From Acholeplasmatales bacterium (GTDB lineage Bacteria > Bacillota_I > Bacilli_A > Acholeplasmatales > Anaeroplasmataceae): DNA of 6,539 nucleotides. A model generated the notes under the pieces. It did no database searches. It was given only the letters and a program-made list of their open reading frames with translations, and was not told where the DNA came from. How positions within the stretch are numbered: position 1 is the stretch's first letter; each line of letters begins with the position of its first letter. Both the position numbers and the translations under genes were made by a program. This document shows positions 1-5,831 of the stretch, piece after piece. Location: NCBI GenBank assembly GCA_024690445.1, contig JAILPD010000071.1, positions 1 to 6,539 of the forward strand. The letters are read 5' to 3'.

Positions 1-1386
1 CAGCATATTGGTGCTTATCAGGTAAATCACAACGGATTCCCTATTACATTTATTGATACACCAGGACATGCTGCATTCACATCTATGAGAGCAAGAGGTG
101 CGCAAATTACTGATATCGTTGTATTAGTAGTTGCTGCTGATGATGGTGTAATGCCTCAAACTGAAGAGGCTATTGCGCATGCTAAGGCTGCTAAGTGTCC
201 TATTATTGTTGCTGTAAACAAGATGGATAAGCCTACAGCTAATCCAGATAGAGTTATGCAAGAATTGGCTAACTTTGACTTACTTGCTGAGGCTTGGGGT
301 GGAGATACAATTTTCGTTCCTATTTCAGCTTTAAAGGGTCAAGGTGTCGATCAATTATTAGAAATGATTCAACTAGTAGCCGAAATGAAGGATTTAAAAG
401 CTAACCCTAATCGTCTAGCTATCGGTACTGTTATTGAGGCTCAGCTTGATAAGGGTAGAGGTCCAGTTGCGACTTTATTAGTACAAAATGGTACTTTAAA
501 GGTTGGAGATGTTGTTGCTGTTGGTAATACTTGGGGTAGAATCCGTACAATGGAGGATGACCGCCATTCAAGATTCCAAGAAGCTAAGCCATCTACAGCT
601 GTAATGGTTACTGGTTTAACTGAAGTTCCTATGGCTGGTGATAAGTTCATGGTATTTGCTGATGAACGTTTAGCTAGAGAAACTGCAGATGCAAGAGCTG
701 CTAAGGCTAAGTTTGAAGAAAATTCTGCTAAGAAGGCAACATCATTAGAAGAAATGTTTAAGGATGCTGATTCTTCTAAGAAAGAATTAAATTTAATTAT
801 TAAGGGTGATGTACAAGGTTCAGTAGAAGCATTAAAGGCATCACTAGAAAAGATTAATGTTGAAGATTTAACAGTTAATATCATTCGTGCATCTGTTGGT
901 GCTATTACTGATACAGATGTTGTATTAGCTGAGGCTTCAAATGCTATTATCATCGGATTTAACGTACGTCCTATGGCACCAGTTAGACAGGCTGCCGCTA
1001 CTAAGGGTGTTGAAATTAGATTATATAATATTATCTATAAGGTAATTGAGGATATCGAGGCTGCCTTAAAGGGTATGCTTGACCCTGTATTTGAAGAAGT
1101 AGTTACTGGTTCTTGTGAGGTTAGAAATACATTTAAGATTTCTAAGGTTGGAACAATTGCCGGTTGCTATGTTACTGATGGTGTAGTTGAAAGAAATTCA
1201 TTAGTAAGAATCATTCGTGAAGGTATCGTTGTATTTGAGGGTAAATTAGCTTCTTTACGTCGTTTTAAGGATGATGTTAAGGAAGTTAAGGCTGGATTTG
1301 AATGTGGCTGTCAAATTGAAAATTTCAATGATATAAAGGAAAATGATATTATTGAATTCTCTGTTATGAAGGAGATTCCAAGATAA
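1..1386 (+). CDS. infB: Translation initiation factor IF2 (5'-truncated by the window edge)
   Basis: IF2 is the GTPase that places formyl-Met-tRNA on the 30S subunit and promotes 50S joining. The frame is open from base 1, so the N-terminal part, including the P-loop, lies outside the window; 461 residues are visible. The first residues, QHIGAYQV, match the segment after switch I. The G3 motif DTPGH is at visible residues 19-23, G4 NKMDK at 73-77 and G5 SAL at 109-111. Domain II follows from about residue 138 ([15 protein letters not shown]). After it come the linker and domain III, then the C-terminal fMet-tRNA-binding domain, ending near [17 protein letters not shown] and FSVMKEIPR. An internal ATG at 85 is not the start, because conserved IF2 sequence precedes it. 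The stop TAA is separated by one base from the rbfA start, and the rbfA ribosome binding site lies inside infB. Only one AUA codon is visible, typical of a highly expressed gene here. Confidence 0.98.
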   Translation, partial: QHIGAYQVNHNGFPITFIDTPGHAAFTSMRARGAQITDIVVLVVAADDGVMPQTEEAIAHAKAAKCPIIVAVNKMDKPTANPDRVMQELANFDLLAEAWGGDTIFVPISALKGQGVDQLLEMIQLVAEMKDLKANPNRLAIGTVIEAQLDKGRGPVATLLVQNGTLKVGDVVAVGNTWGRIRTMEDDRHSRFQEAKPSTAVMVTGLTEVPMAGDKFMVFADERLARETADARAAKAKFEENSAKKATSLEEMFKDADSSKKELNLIIKGDVQGSVEALKASLEKINVEDLTVNIIRASVGAITDTDVVLAEASNAIIIGFNVRPMAPVRQAAATKGVEIRLYNIIYKVIEDIEAALKGMLDPVFEEVVTGSCEVRNTFKISKVGTIAGCYVTDGVVERNSLVRIIREGIVVFEGKLASLRRFKDDVKEVKAGFECGCQIENFNDIKENDIIEFSVMKEIPR

Positions 1387-1387
1387 T

Positions 1388-1759
1388 ATGGGTGTATCAT
1401 TAGAAAGATTGGAATCATTAGCCTTAAGAGAATTATCACTTATATTAAGAAATGATGCTAAAAATCAAAAGCTTGGAAGTATCACTGTAACAGAAGTTAG
1501 AATTACAAGAGACTTATCTTTTATGACAGTTTATTATACATTCTATTCTGGTAAGGAAGAAACATTCCAAAAGGCATTAGATGATTGTAAGGGATATTTA
1601 AGAAGCGAGCTTGCTAAAAAGCTTAAGGCAAGAAAAATGCCAGATCTTATTTTCAAAAGAGATACATCATTAGATTATGGTAATCATATTGATGATATTT
1701 TAATTGAAATTCATAATAAAGATAAGGCATTAAAAGAAGAACAAGAAAATAAAAAGTAA
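1388..1759 (+). CDS. rbfA: Ribosome-binding factor A
   Basis: RbfA is a small KH-fold protein that binds the 30S subunit and helps late 16S rRNA 5'-end maturation, notably in the cold. The 123-residue length is normal for the family. Recognisable stretches are the N-terminal helix (RLESLALRELSLIL), the strand pair ITVTEVRITRDLSFMTVYY around residues 32-50, the helix with YLRSELAKKL, and the C-terminal PDLIFKRDTSLDYGNHIDDIL segment. The ATG is one base after the infB stop, with AAGGAG at 1369-1374 inside infB, so translation is probably coupled. infB-rbfA is a classic gene order in Gram-positive bacteria. The C-terminus is a short charged tail rich in Lys and Glu. Confidence 0.96.
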   Translation: MGVSLERLESLALRELSLILRNDAKNQKLGSITVTEVRITRDLSFMTVYYTFYSGKEETFQKALDDCKGYLRSELAKKLKARKMPDLIFKRDTSLDYGNHIDDILIEIHNKDKALKEEQENKK

Positions 1760-1774
1760 AAGGGTGAATTATAA

Positions 1775-2590
1775 ATGGCTGATAATTTAGATCAGGCAAT
1801 TGAAGAAAAGTTTGGTGGAAAGAAGCCCCAACAATTTGTAACTAATTCAAAGAATCACATTAAGCACATTATCGGAATTGTTTCTGGTAAGGGTGGTGTA
1901 GGTAAATCATTTGTTACATCAATGATTGCTGTTAATTTAAGCAAAAGAGGGTTTAAGGTTGGTATTTTAGATTCAGATATCACTGGCCCTTCAATTCCTA
2001 AATCATTTGGCATTTTCCCAGATGTTAGAGGAGATAAGGAATTAATGTTCCCACCTGAATCTGATGGTGGTATTAAGGTTATGTCTATTAACCTATTATT
2101 AGAAGACCCAACTCAACCAGTTTTATGGAGAGGTCCAGTACTAGGTGGAGTAATTAAGCAATTCTATTGTGATGCTTATTGGGGAGAATTAGATTTCTTA
2201 TTAATCGATATGCCTCCTGGAACTGGTGATGTTGCTTTAACTGTATTCCAAAGTATGCCAGTCGATGGAACTATCATCGTATCAACTCCTCAAGATTTAG
2301 TTAAGATGATTGTTGGTAAGGCAGTTCATATGTGTGACATGATGAACGTTCCTGTATTAGGCTTAGTTGAAAATATGAGCTATATGGAATGTCCTTGTTG
2401 CAATAATAAGGTTTATCCATTTGGTGAATCTAAGCTTGATGAGGTTGCAAAGGAATATAATATTTTAGCATTAGGTTCTATGCCTATTAATCCTGAATAT
2501 GCTAAGATGATTGATGAAGGTAGAGCAGAAGAAATCGATTCTTCATTTATGGAAGATATCGTTGATGCTATGAAGGCAAACTTAAATTAA
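1775..2590 (+). CDS. mrp: Mrp/ApbC-family iron-sulfur carrier ATPase (P-loop NTPase)
   Basis: This 271-residue protein belongs to the Mrp/NBP35/ApbC family, cytoplasmic MinD-like ATPases that bind a [4Fe-4S] cluster as dimers and pass it to apo-proteins. The deviant Walker A motif SGKGGVGKS is at residues 37-45. DSDITGPSIPKSFG (66-79) and LLIDMPPGTGDVALT (142-156) are family signatures. The cluster-binding CxxC is present as CPCC at 206-209, after VENMSYME. The N-terminal MIP18/DUF59 domain of longer Mrp proteins is absent, which is common in short Firmicutes forms. The ATG at 1775 has an AAAGGGTG-type ribosome binding site about 9 nt upstream and starts 15 nt after rbfA, so it is probably co-transcribed with infB-rbfA. 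No AUA codons are used. A terminator follows directly. Family assignment is secure; the specific target proteins cannot be told from sequence. Confidence 0.95.
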   Translation: MADNLDQAIEEKFGGKKPQQFVTNSKNHIKHIIGIVSGKGGVGKSFVTSMIAVNLSKRGFKVGILDSDITGPSIPKSFGIFPDVRGDKELMFPPESDGGIKVMSINLLLEDPTQPVLWRGPVLGGVIKQFYCDAYWGELDFLLIDMPPGTGDVALTVFQSMPVDGTIIVSTPQDLVKMIVGKAVHMCDMMNVPVLGLVENMSYMECPCCNNKVYPFGESKLDEVAKEYNILALGSMPINPEYAKMIDEGRAEEIDSSFMEDIVDAMKANLN

Positions 2591-2597
2591 TTTAAAG

Positions 2598-2620
2598 AAG
2601 AGTCCGAGGACTCTTTTTTT
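2598..2620 (+). terminator. Rho-independent terminator of the infB-rbfA-mrp operon
   Basis: The stem AAGAGTC (2598-2604) pairs with GACTCTT (2609-2615) around the loop CGAG. A run of T from 2614 to 2620 follows at once. It lies 8 nt after the mrp stop codon, exactly where an operon end is expected. Confidence 0.93.
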
Positions 2621-2669
2621 AATTTTATGTTTGAAACTATTAAATATATAAAAAAGCAATCTTTTTATG

Positions 2670-2697
2670 GTACCAGTTGGTACTTTTTTTATTTTTT
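2670..2697 (+). terminator. Second hairpin with T-tract, possible backup terminator
   Basis: GTACC (2670-2674) and GGTAC (2679-2683) form a 5-bp stem around AGTT, followed by seven T (2684-2690), an A and seven more T (2691-2697). A weaker A+T-rich hairpin, AAAAAG (2651-2656) with CTTTTT (2661-2666), precedes it. The stem is short, so termination may be weak. It would back up the terminator at 2598 and insulate the downstream operon from read-through. Confidence 0.55.
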
Positions 2698-2709
2698 TAA
2701 AAATATTTT

Positions 2710-2738
2710 TTAATTTTTTACTCTTCCATGTCTAATAT
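2710..2738 (+). promoter_or_regulatory. Weak candidate promoter of the accessory operon
   Basis: A TAATAT box (2733-2738) resembles a sigma-A -10 element. At 17-bp spacing the -35 position holds TTAATT (2710-2715), only half matching TTGACA. A promoter is expected here because two terminator-like hairpins isolate the operon from mrp, but the -35 is poor, so activation or an alternative sigma factor is possible. The whole 2591-2771 gap holds only the two hairpins, this region and the ribosome binding site. Confidence 0.3.
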
Positions 2739-2749
2739 TACTTATTAGA
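2731..2749. promoter_or_regulatory. Perfect 7-bp inverted repeat, candidate operator
   Basis: TCTAATA (2731-2737) and TATTAGA (2743-2749) are exact reverse complements around the spacer TTACT. The repeat ends just before the ribosome binding site of the first accessory gene and overlaps the best -10 candidate there. That position fits an operator for a dimeric repressor (inference). As RNA it could instead be a weak A+U hairpin next to the ribosome binding site. No regulator gene is present in the window. Confidence 0.45.
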
Positions 2750-2771
2750 AAAAAAGGAGGAAAATAGGCTT

Positions 2772-3416
2772 ATGAAAAAAATAATGATTGGAATAGTCTT
2801 AGGAATTATATTATTCTTCATTAATAATTTAAGACCATTCGCACTTACTAATGAAGATGATGTATCTGATTATTTAACATATCAAGAAATAATTATGTCA
2901 TCAGGTAAGCTAATTAAGAATTGGACTAATAAGGATAAAGAAGAGGTATTAGATTCAACTGATTGGCATTTTTATGGAATCTATGTCACAGTTGAAAATC
3001 AAAATGTTCAATCATCCTATATCGCATCTGTTAAGGAATGTATGGAAAATACTGCAGATACTGATATTACATTAGATGTTAATTATAGTGTTGAAACAAA
3101 CACAAAGGTTTCATTTTCATCTTCTGGTTCAGTATCATCATCTGGATCTGGAACATTAGGAAAAATAAAAGCAGAGGCTAGTGCTAAGGCTGGTGTTGAA
3201 TATAGTAATGCAACAACTACGTCAACAAAAGAAACAAGAAAGCTTTCTATAACAGTAGAACCAAATTCACAATATATGGTTGTTACTAAAGGAAGTCTTT
3301 CTGTCACAAATGGAGTAGTAGAGGTATATAAATTTTGGATAAGAGTTTGTTATGGCTGTTTTGAAATTGTAACACTTCAAAGTCAATATGCTGAGCTTGA
3401 AAAGAGGTCATTATGA
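2772..3416 (+). CDS. Exported Ser/Thr-rich beta protein, possibly aerolysin/ETX-MTX2-like
   Basis: I do not recognise this 214-residue protein with certainty. It starts with MKK, then a hydrophobic segment (residues 4-18) and RPFALT, which reads as a signal peptide or a membrane anchor; no clean AxA cleavage site is seen. Residues 65-115 contain alternating polar and hydrophobic stretches typical of beta strands. Residues 113-128 are almost only Ser, Gly and Thr with spaced Val and Phe. AEASAKAGVEYSN, a Thr/Ser run and LSITVEPNSQYMV (residues 134-170) follow. This order resembles the membrane-insertion region of aerolysin/ETX-MTX2 pore formers, a pattern-level inference only. Cys90, Cys193 and Cys196 could form disulfides outside the cell. 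The ATG has AAGGAGG at 2754-2760, 11 nt upstream. Its TGA overlaps the next start as ATGA, so translation is coupled. It leads an operon with an anchored protein and an ABC transporter, as secreted effectors or bacteriocin-like proteins often do. Confidence 0.8.
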   Translation: MKKIMIGIVLGIILFFINNLRPFALTNEDDVSDYLTYQEIIMSSGKLIKNWTNKDKEEVLDSTDWHFYGIYVTVENQNVQSSYIASVKECMENTADTDITLDVNYSVETNTKVSFSSSGSVSSSGSGTLGKIKAEASAKAGVEYSNATTTSTKETRKLSITVEPNSQYMVVTKGSLSVTNGVVEVYKFWIRVCYGCFEIVTLQSQYAELEKRSL

Positions 3417-4267
3417 AAAAAATATTAATACCTTCCTATTTATTACTTTTAATTGGAGTAATATTAGTAATCGCAATAGGAAATAATAAAAGAATCGATA
3501 TTGAATTTTATACTATAAAGGAAAATCATTCCTATATAGAGGATGGAGAAAGATATATGACATTTAATGTTATATCTAAAACAGATATGCCACTAATATC
3601 ATATCCTAAGCTAAATAGTTATCAGGTAAAATTAGATTCTCAATCATTTGATTTAGAAGATGTTAAATGTGATATGTTTAATTATGGTGAATATTATTTA
3701 TGTAAAATTAAATCTAAAATACCTGATATTACAGATAGTGAATATATAAGTAGTACATGTAATTTAATAATTATTAATGGGGCATATAGAGTTGAGCTTG
3801 ATATGGGTACATTTTCTATATTAGATCCTAATTCTATGCCGCAAATATCACTAGATAGATTATCTGGTTCATATTCAATTTCTACAAAGCAATTTTTATC
3901 TGGAGTCAATTTAACATTAACAAATGATTATCATTATATTAATCAATTTAGAATTGGTGGTATGGCATATGGAATGTTATCTAGAATATTATTTGATACT
4001 AAGCTAGATAATGAAATAGATATTGATGATTATGTTATCAATTATAATTCATCTAAGGTAGAAGAGGATTATATAGCTGGTATTAAATCTAAACAAATGT
4101 TTATTCCTTTAGGATATGTTTCTTTTAATTTAATTAGAAATGGTTACTTTGTAATTAGATTAGATGGAAATGATTATTATTTTGATAATTGGGCATTTAT
4201 GACTACAGACCCTCTATTAGAAAGATTTAAGGATTCTTTAGTAAAGGGGGAATTTATTAATGCTTAA
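3413..4267 (+). CDS. Single-pass membrane-anchored protein with extracytoplasmic domain, unknown function
   Basis: I do not recognise the family. The 284-residue protein has a Lys-Lys N-terminus and one clear hydrophobic helix at about residues 4-22, followed by NNKR. The remaining roughly 260 residues are hydrophilic, rich in Tyr, Asp, Asn and Ile, and have no further membrane segment, so they should lie outside the cytoplasm. No lipobox cysteine follows the helix. Cys86, Cys97 and Cys116 are the only cysteines. The spacing of beta-type stretches (for example GYFVIRLDGNDYYFDNW at 244-260) suggests a mainly beta fold. The start ATG overlaps the upstream TGA by ATGA, with GAGG at 3404-3407. 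Its stop overlaps the ABC ATPase start by 8 nt. By position it could be an immunity partner, a receptor-like component of the transporter, or a second subunit of the exported protein. AUA codons are frequent. Confidence 0.8.
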   Translation: MKKILIPSYLLLLIGVILVIAIGNNKRIDIEFYTIKENHSYIEDGERYMTFNVISKTDMPLISYPKLNSYQVKLDSQSFDLEDVKCDMFNYGEYYLCKIKSKIPDITDSEYISSTCNLIIINGAYRVELDMGTFSILDPNSMPQISLDRLSGSYSISTKQFLSGVNLTLTNDYHYINQFRIGGMAYGMLSRILFDTKLDNEIDIDDYVINYNSSKVEEDYIAGIKSKQMFIPLGYVSFNLIRNGYFVIRLDGNDYYFDNWAFMTTDPLLERFKDSLVKGEFINA

Positions 4268-4919
4268 ATTAACTAATGTATCTAAAAAATACAAAGACCA
4301 TATTGTTTTTAATTCTGTAACTATAGATATGAGTAAACCTAATATATATGTTTTTCAAGGTATAAATGGTTCTGGTAAATCAACTATCTTAAAGGTACTG
4401 GCTGGAATTATTTATAAAAGTGAAGGAAGAATGGAAAAGAATGTTACTATATCATATTTACCAGATAAATTTAATATGCCTAAATTAATGAAGGCTAAAT
4501 CTTATGTATACAATATTTTGAAAATGAGAGATTTAAGCGATTTAACAGATGAACTTATATCTAAATTTCAAATACCAAATAAAAGAATAGGAGATTTATC
4601 TAAAGGTAATCAACAAAAGTTAGGTCTATTACAGGTTTTATATAATGAAGCCGATTGTTATATTTTAGATGAGCCATTAGATGGCTTAGATGATTTTGCT
4701 AAGCATTTAGTAAAAGATATTATTAAAGAATATAAAGAAAAGGGTAAGATAATTATTATGTCATTACATGGTAAGAATCTATTTAATGATTTAAAACCAG
4801 TTGTTTTTGATATTAAGGATGGCTTTATTAATACTAAGTCAAAAAGAAAAAAGAAGGAGGAAATAATGGATGAAGAAAAAGAATTACAAGATAACATCTC
4901 TGATATCACTATATCTTAA
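4260..4919 (+). CDS. ABC transporter ATP-binding protein (ABC-2 type)
   Basis: This 219-residue cytoplasmic subunit should power the permease encoded next. Walker A is GINGSGKST (34-42), the signature is LSKGNQQK (113-120) in place of LSGGQ, Walker B is CYILDEP (133-139), the D-loop is LDGLD (140-144), and the switch histidine is His170 in MSLH. The site looks catalytically complete. The usual Q-loop glutamine is not evident; the region reads ISYLPDKFN, similar to the YLP motif of ABC-2 ATPases. After residue 190 comes a highly charged tail, KSKRKKKEE then DEEKELQDN, whose codons also carry the ribosome binding site of the permease gene. The ATG has a G-rich site at 4246-4250. Ten isoleucines are AUA, against none in mrp. 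The substrate is unknown; context suggests export of, or protection against, the exported protein (inference). Confidence 0.93.
   Translation: MLKLTNVSKKYKDHIVFNSVTIDMSKPNIYVFQGINGSGKSTILKVLAGIIYKSEGRMEKNVTISYLPDKFNMPKLMKAKSYVYNILKMRDLSDLTDELISKFQIPNKRIGDLSKGNQQKLGLLQVLYNEADCYILDEPLDGLDDFAKHLVKDIIKEYKEKGKIIIMSLHGKNLFNDLKPVVFDIKDGFINTKSKRKKKEEIMDEEKELQDNISDITIS
4854..4860 (+). promoter_or_regulatory. Ribosome binding site of the permease gene inside the ATPase gene
   Basis: AAGGAGG lies within the ATPase coding sequence. It is 9 nt before the permease ATG at 4870 and 5 nt before an ATG at 4866 that is in the ATPase frame. This strong site decides the permease start and explains the 50-nt gene overlap. 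Confidence 0.8.
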
Positions 4920-5610
4920 TTATATTTTTCAAAAGACTACTTTAATTGTTCTTTTAATATCTTTATTTTTAATGATTACTATTTTAGTGGTTATTGCTAA
5001 TCCTAGCTTAAGTGATACAGATTATTTACTTGGCTTTAAGGATATTCATAATGCATATTTTGAGCAGTCTTTATTCGTTATTCAAGTTTTTAATAGTATT
5101 ATAGTTACAACAGTAGTAATAACAATTATAATTAATTCAATTTCTTTTGATTCATTATTTGTATCTTATGTTCCTAGATACATTATTTGCATATCTAAAT
5201 TATGTGCGATATTAATTATAATGTTTGGTATTATTTTATTTGAAGTAATGATAGTCTATTTAATTCCTTTATTAAAATATGATTTATATAGAACTAGTAT
5301 AGAAAATTTTAGCCTTTTAGGATATTTATTATTAACTACATTTTTTGAATTAATGTTAGAAGTATTCTTATCAACATTGATACCTACTATCTTTGTTCCA
5401 ATGTCATTCTTATTTATATTTATAGTAATGAAAGCTATCATGCATTCCTTAAATAGGGTTAAGGATATTATATCGTCATTTATACCTGTAATAGAAACAT
5501 CGGATTCAATTTATACCTCAAATGGTATATTAGTTGGTATGATTTGGATAATATTACTTTCATTTTTGTATTTTTCGATTTATAATGTAAAAGATTTGAA
5601 AATAATATAA
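4870..5610 (+). CDS. ABC-2-type transporter permease, six predicted membrane helices
   Basis: This 246-residue integral membrane protein has hydrophobic helices at about residues 24-42, 66-90, 108-134, 147-170, 171-190 and 219-238, the usual six-helix plan of ABC-2 permeases. The short basic N-terminus MKKKNYK suggests a cytoplasmic start. The first 50 nt overlap the ATPase gene in another frame. The start is supported by AAGGAGG at 4854-4860, 9 nt upstream, inside the ATPase gene. It should pair with that ATPase to form the full transporter. No large extracytoplasmic loop is present, unlike the big DUF1430-type proteins of lactococcin 972 loci. AUA is heavily used. No terminator follows; the infC promoter begins 9 nt after the stop, so read-through would enter the infC leader and meet its attenuator. 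Confidence 0.9.
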   Translation: MKKKNYKITSLISLYLNYIFQKTTLIVLLISLFLMITILVVIANPSLSDTDYLLGFKDIHNAYFEQSLFVIQVFNSIIVTTVVITIIINSISFDSLFVSYVPRYIICISKLCAILIIMFGIILFEVMIVYLIPLLKYDLYRTSIENFSLLGYLLLTTFFELMLEVFLSTLIPTIFVPMSFLFIFIVMKAIMHSLNRVKDIISSFIPVIETSDSIYTSNGILVGMIWIILLSFLYFSIYNVKDLKII

Positions 5611-5618
5611 AATAATTG

Positions 5619-5647
5619 TTGACAATGATTTGTTAAAATTGTAAAAT
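5619..5647 (+). promoter_or_regulatory. Sigma-A promoter of the infC operon
   Basis: The -35 box TTGACA (5619-5624) matches the consensus exactly. The spacer is 17 bp and the -10 box is TAAAAT (5642-5647). Transcription should start near 5653-5655, giving a leader of about 170 nt before infC. The promoter begins 9 nt after the permease stop, so infC has its own transcription independent of the accessory operon. Confidence 0.88.
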
Positions 5648-5653
5648 ATTTTC

Positions 5654-5828
5654 GGTTAATAAATATGTGGAAAGAAGAAACACCCGTTTCTCGCCTGATT
5701 GATATTAAGTTGGTAGGCAAATGGTCACTAGAAATAAATTGATTTAATTATTTTATTTTTTGATTATTATGAGGGTGTATTCTGTTATACCCTCATTTTT
5801 ATTTATAATTACTTAGGAGGTGTTTAGT
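5654..5828 (+). ncRNA. infC operon leader RNA with attenuator (L20-leader-like)
   Basis: The leader can fold in two exclusive ways. In one, AGAAAC (5676-5681) pairs with GTTTCT (5686-5691) around the loop ACCC, GCCT (5693-5696) pairs with AGGC (5715-5718), and the terminator at 5769-5796 forms. In the other, AGAAACACCC (5676-5685) pairs with GGGTGT and TTCT at 5773-5783 with one bulged A (5779), which breaks both the first hairpin and the terminator stem. In Bacillus subtilis the infC-rpmI-rplT leader is controlled by premature termination when ribosomal protein L20 binds. The same logic is inferred here from gene order and folding. L20 binding itself cannot be judged by eye. The stretch 5719-5768 is plain A+T-rich linker. 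Confidence 0.75.
5769..5804 (+). terminator. Intrinsic terminator (attenuator) upstream of infC
   Basis: ATGAGGGT (5769-5776) pairs with ACCCTCAT (5789-5796), extended inward by G-U, U-A and A-U pairs to a loop of six. TTTTT, A and TTT follow. It lies about 23 nt before the infC start, inside the leader and not at a gene end, so it acts as an attenuator. Confidence 0.85.
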
Positions 5829-5831
5829 ATT
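5815..5831 (+). promoter_or_regulatory. Shine-Dalgarno and AUU start of infC
   Basis: AGGAGG (5815-5820) followed by 8 nt and ATT (5829-5831). No ATG is available in this frame nearby, and the only other candidate, GTG at 5820, shares its first base with the ribosome binding site. This supports the non-canonical start and IF3 autoregulation. Confidence 0.85.

Noticed and set aside
441..953. Open frame of 170 codons on the minus strand within infB
   Set aside because: It lies fully antisense to a conserved IF2 coding region; its protein is Ser/Ala-rich with no recognisable domain, as expected for the mirror of a biased gene.
2670..2683. GGTACC-containing hairpin as part of a T-box riboswitch
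   Set aside because: There is no T-box consensus, specifier stem or aminoacyl-tRNA or amino-acid gene downstream; the resemblance is limited to a few bases.
3083..3307. Minus-strand open frame within the exported-protein gene
   Set aside because: It has no ribosome binding site or family resemblance, and the plus-strand gene has a strong ribosome binding site, a signal segment and coupling to the next gene.
2772..3416. Lactococcin 972-type bacteriocin identity for the first accessory gene
   Set aside because: The operon idea is similar, but the typical short mature protein, its WNYG-like motif and the large DUF1430 membrane protein are all missing.
4658..4909. Minus-strand open frame within the ABC ATPase gene
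   Set aside because: It is antisense to the Walker B to C-terminus region of a clear ABC ATPase; the hydrophobic Ser/Ile/Phe-rich product is a by-product of composition.
5820..5828. GTG at 5820 as the infC start
   Set aside because: It overlaps the AGGAGG ribosome binding site by one base, leaving no spacing; ATT at 5829 is correctly placed and has precedent in infC genes.
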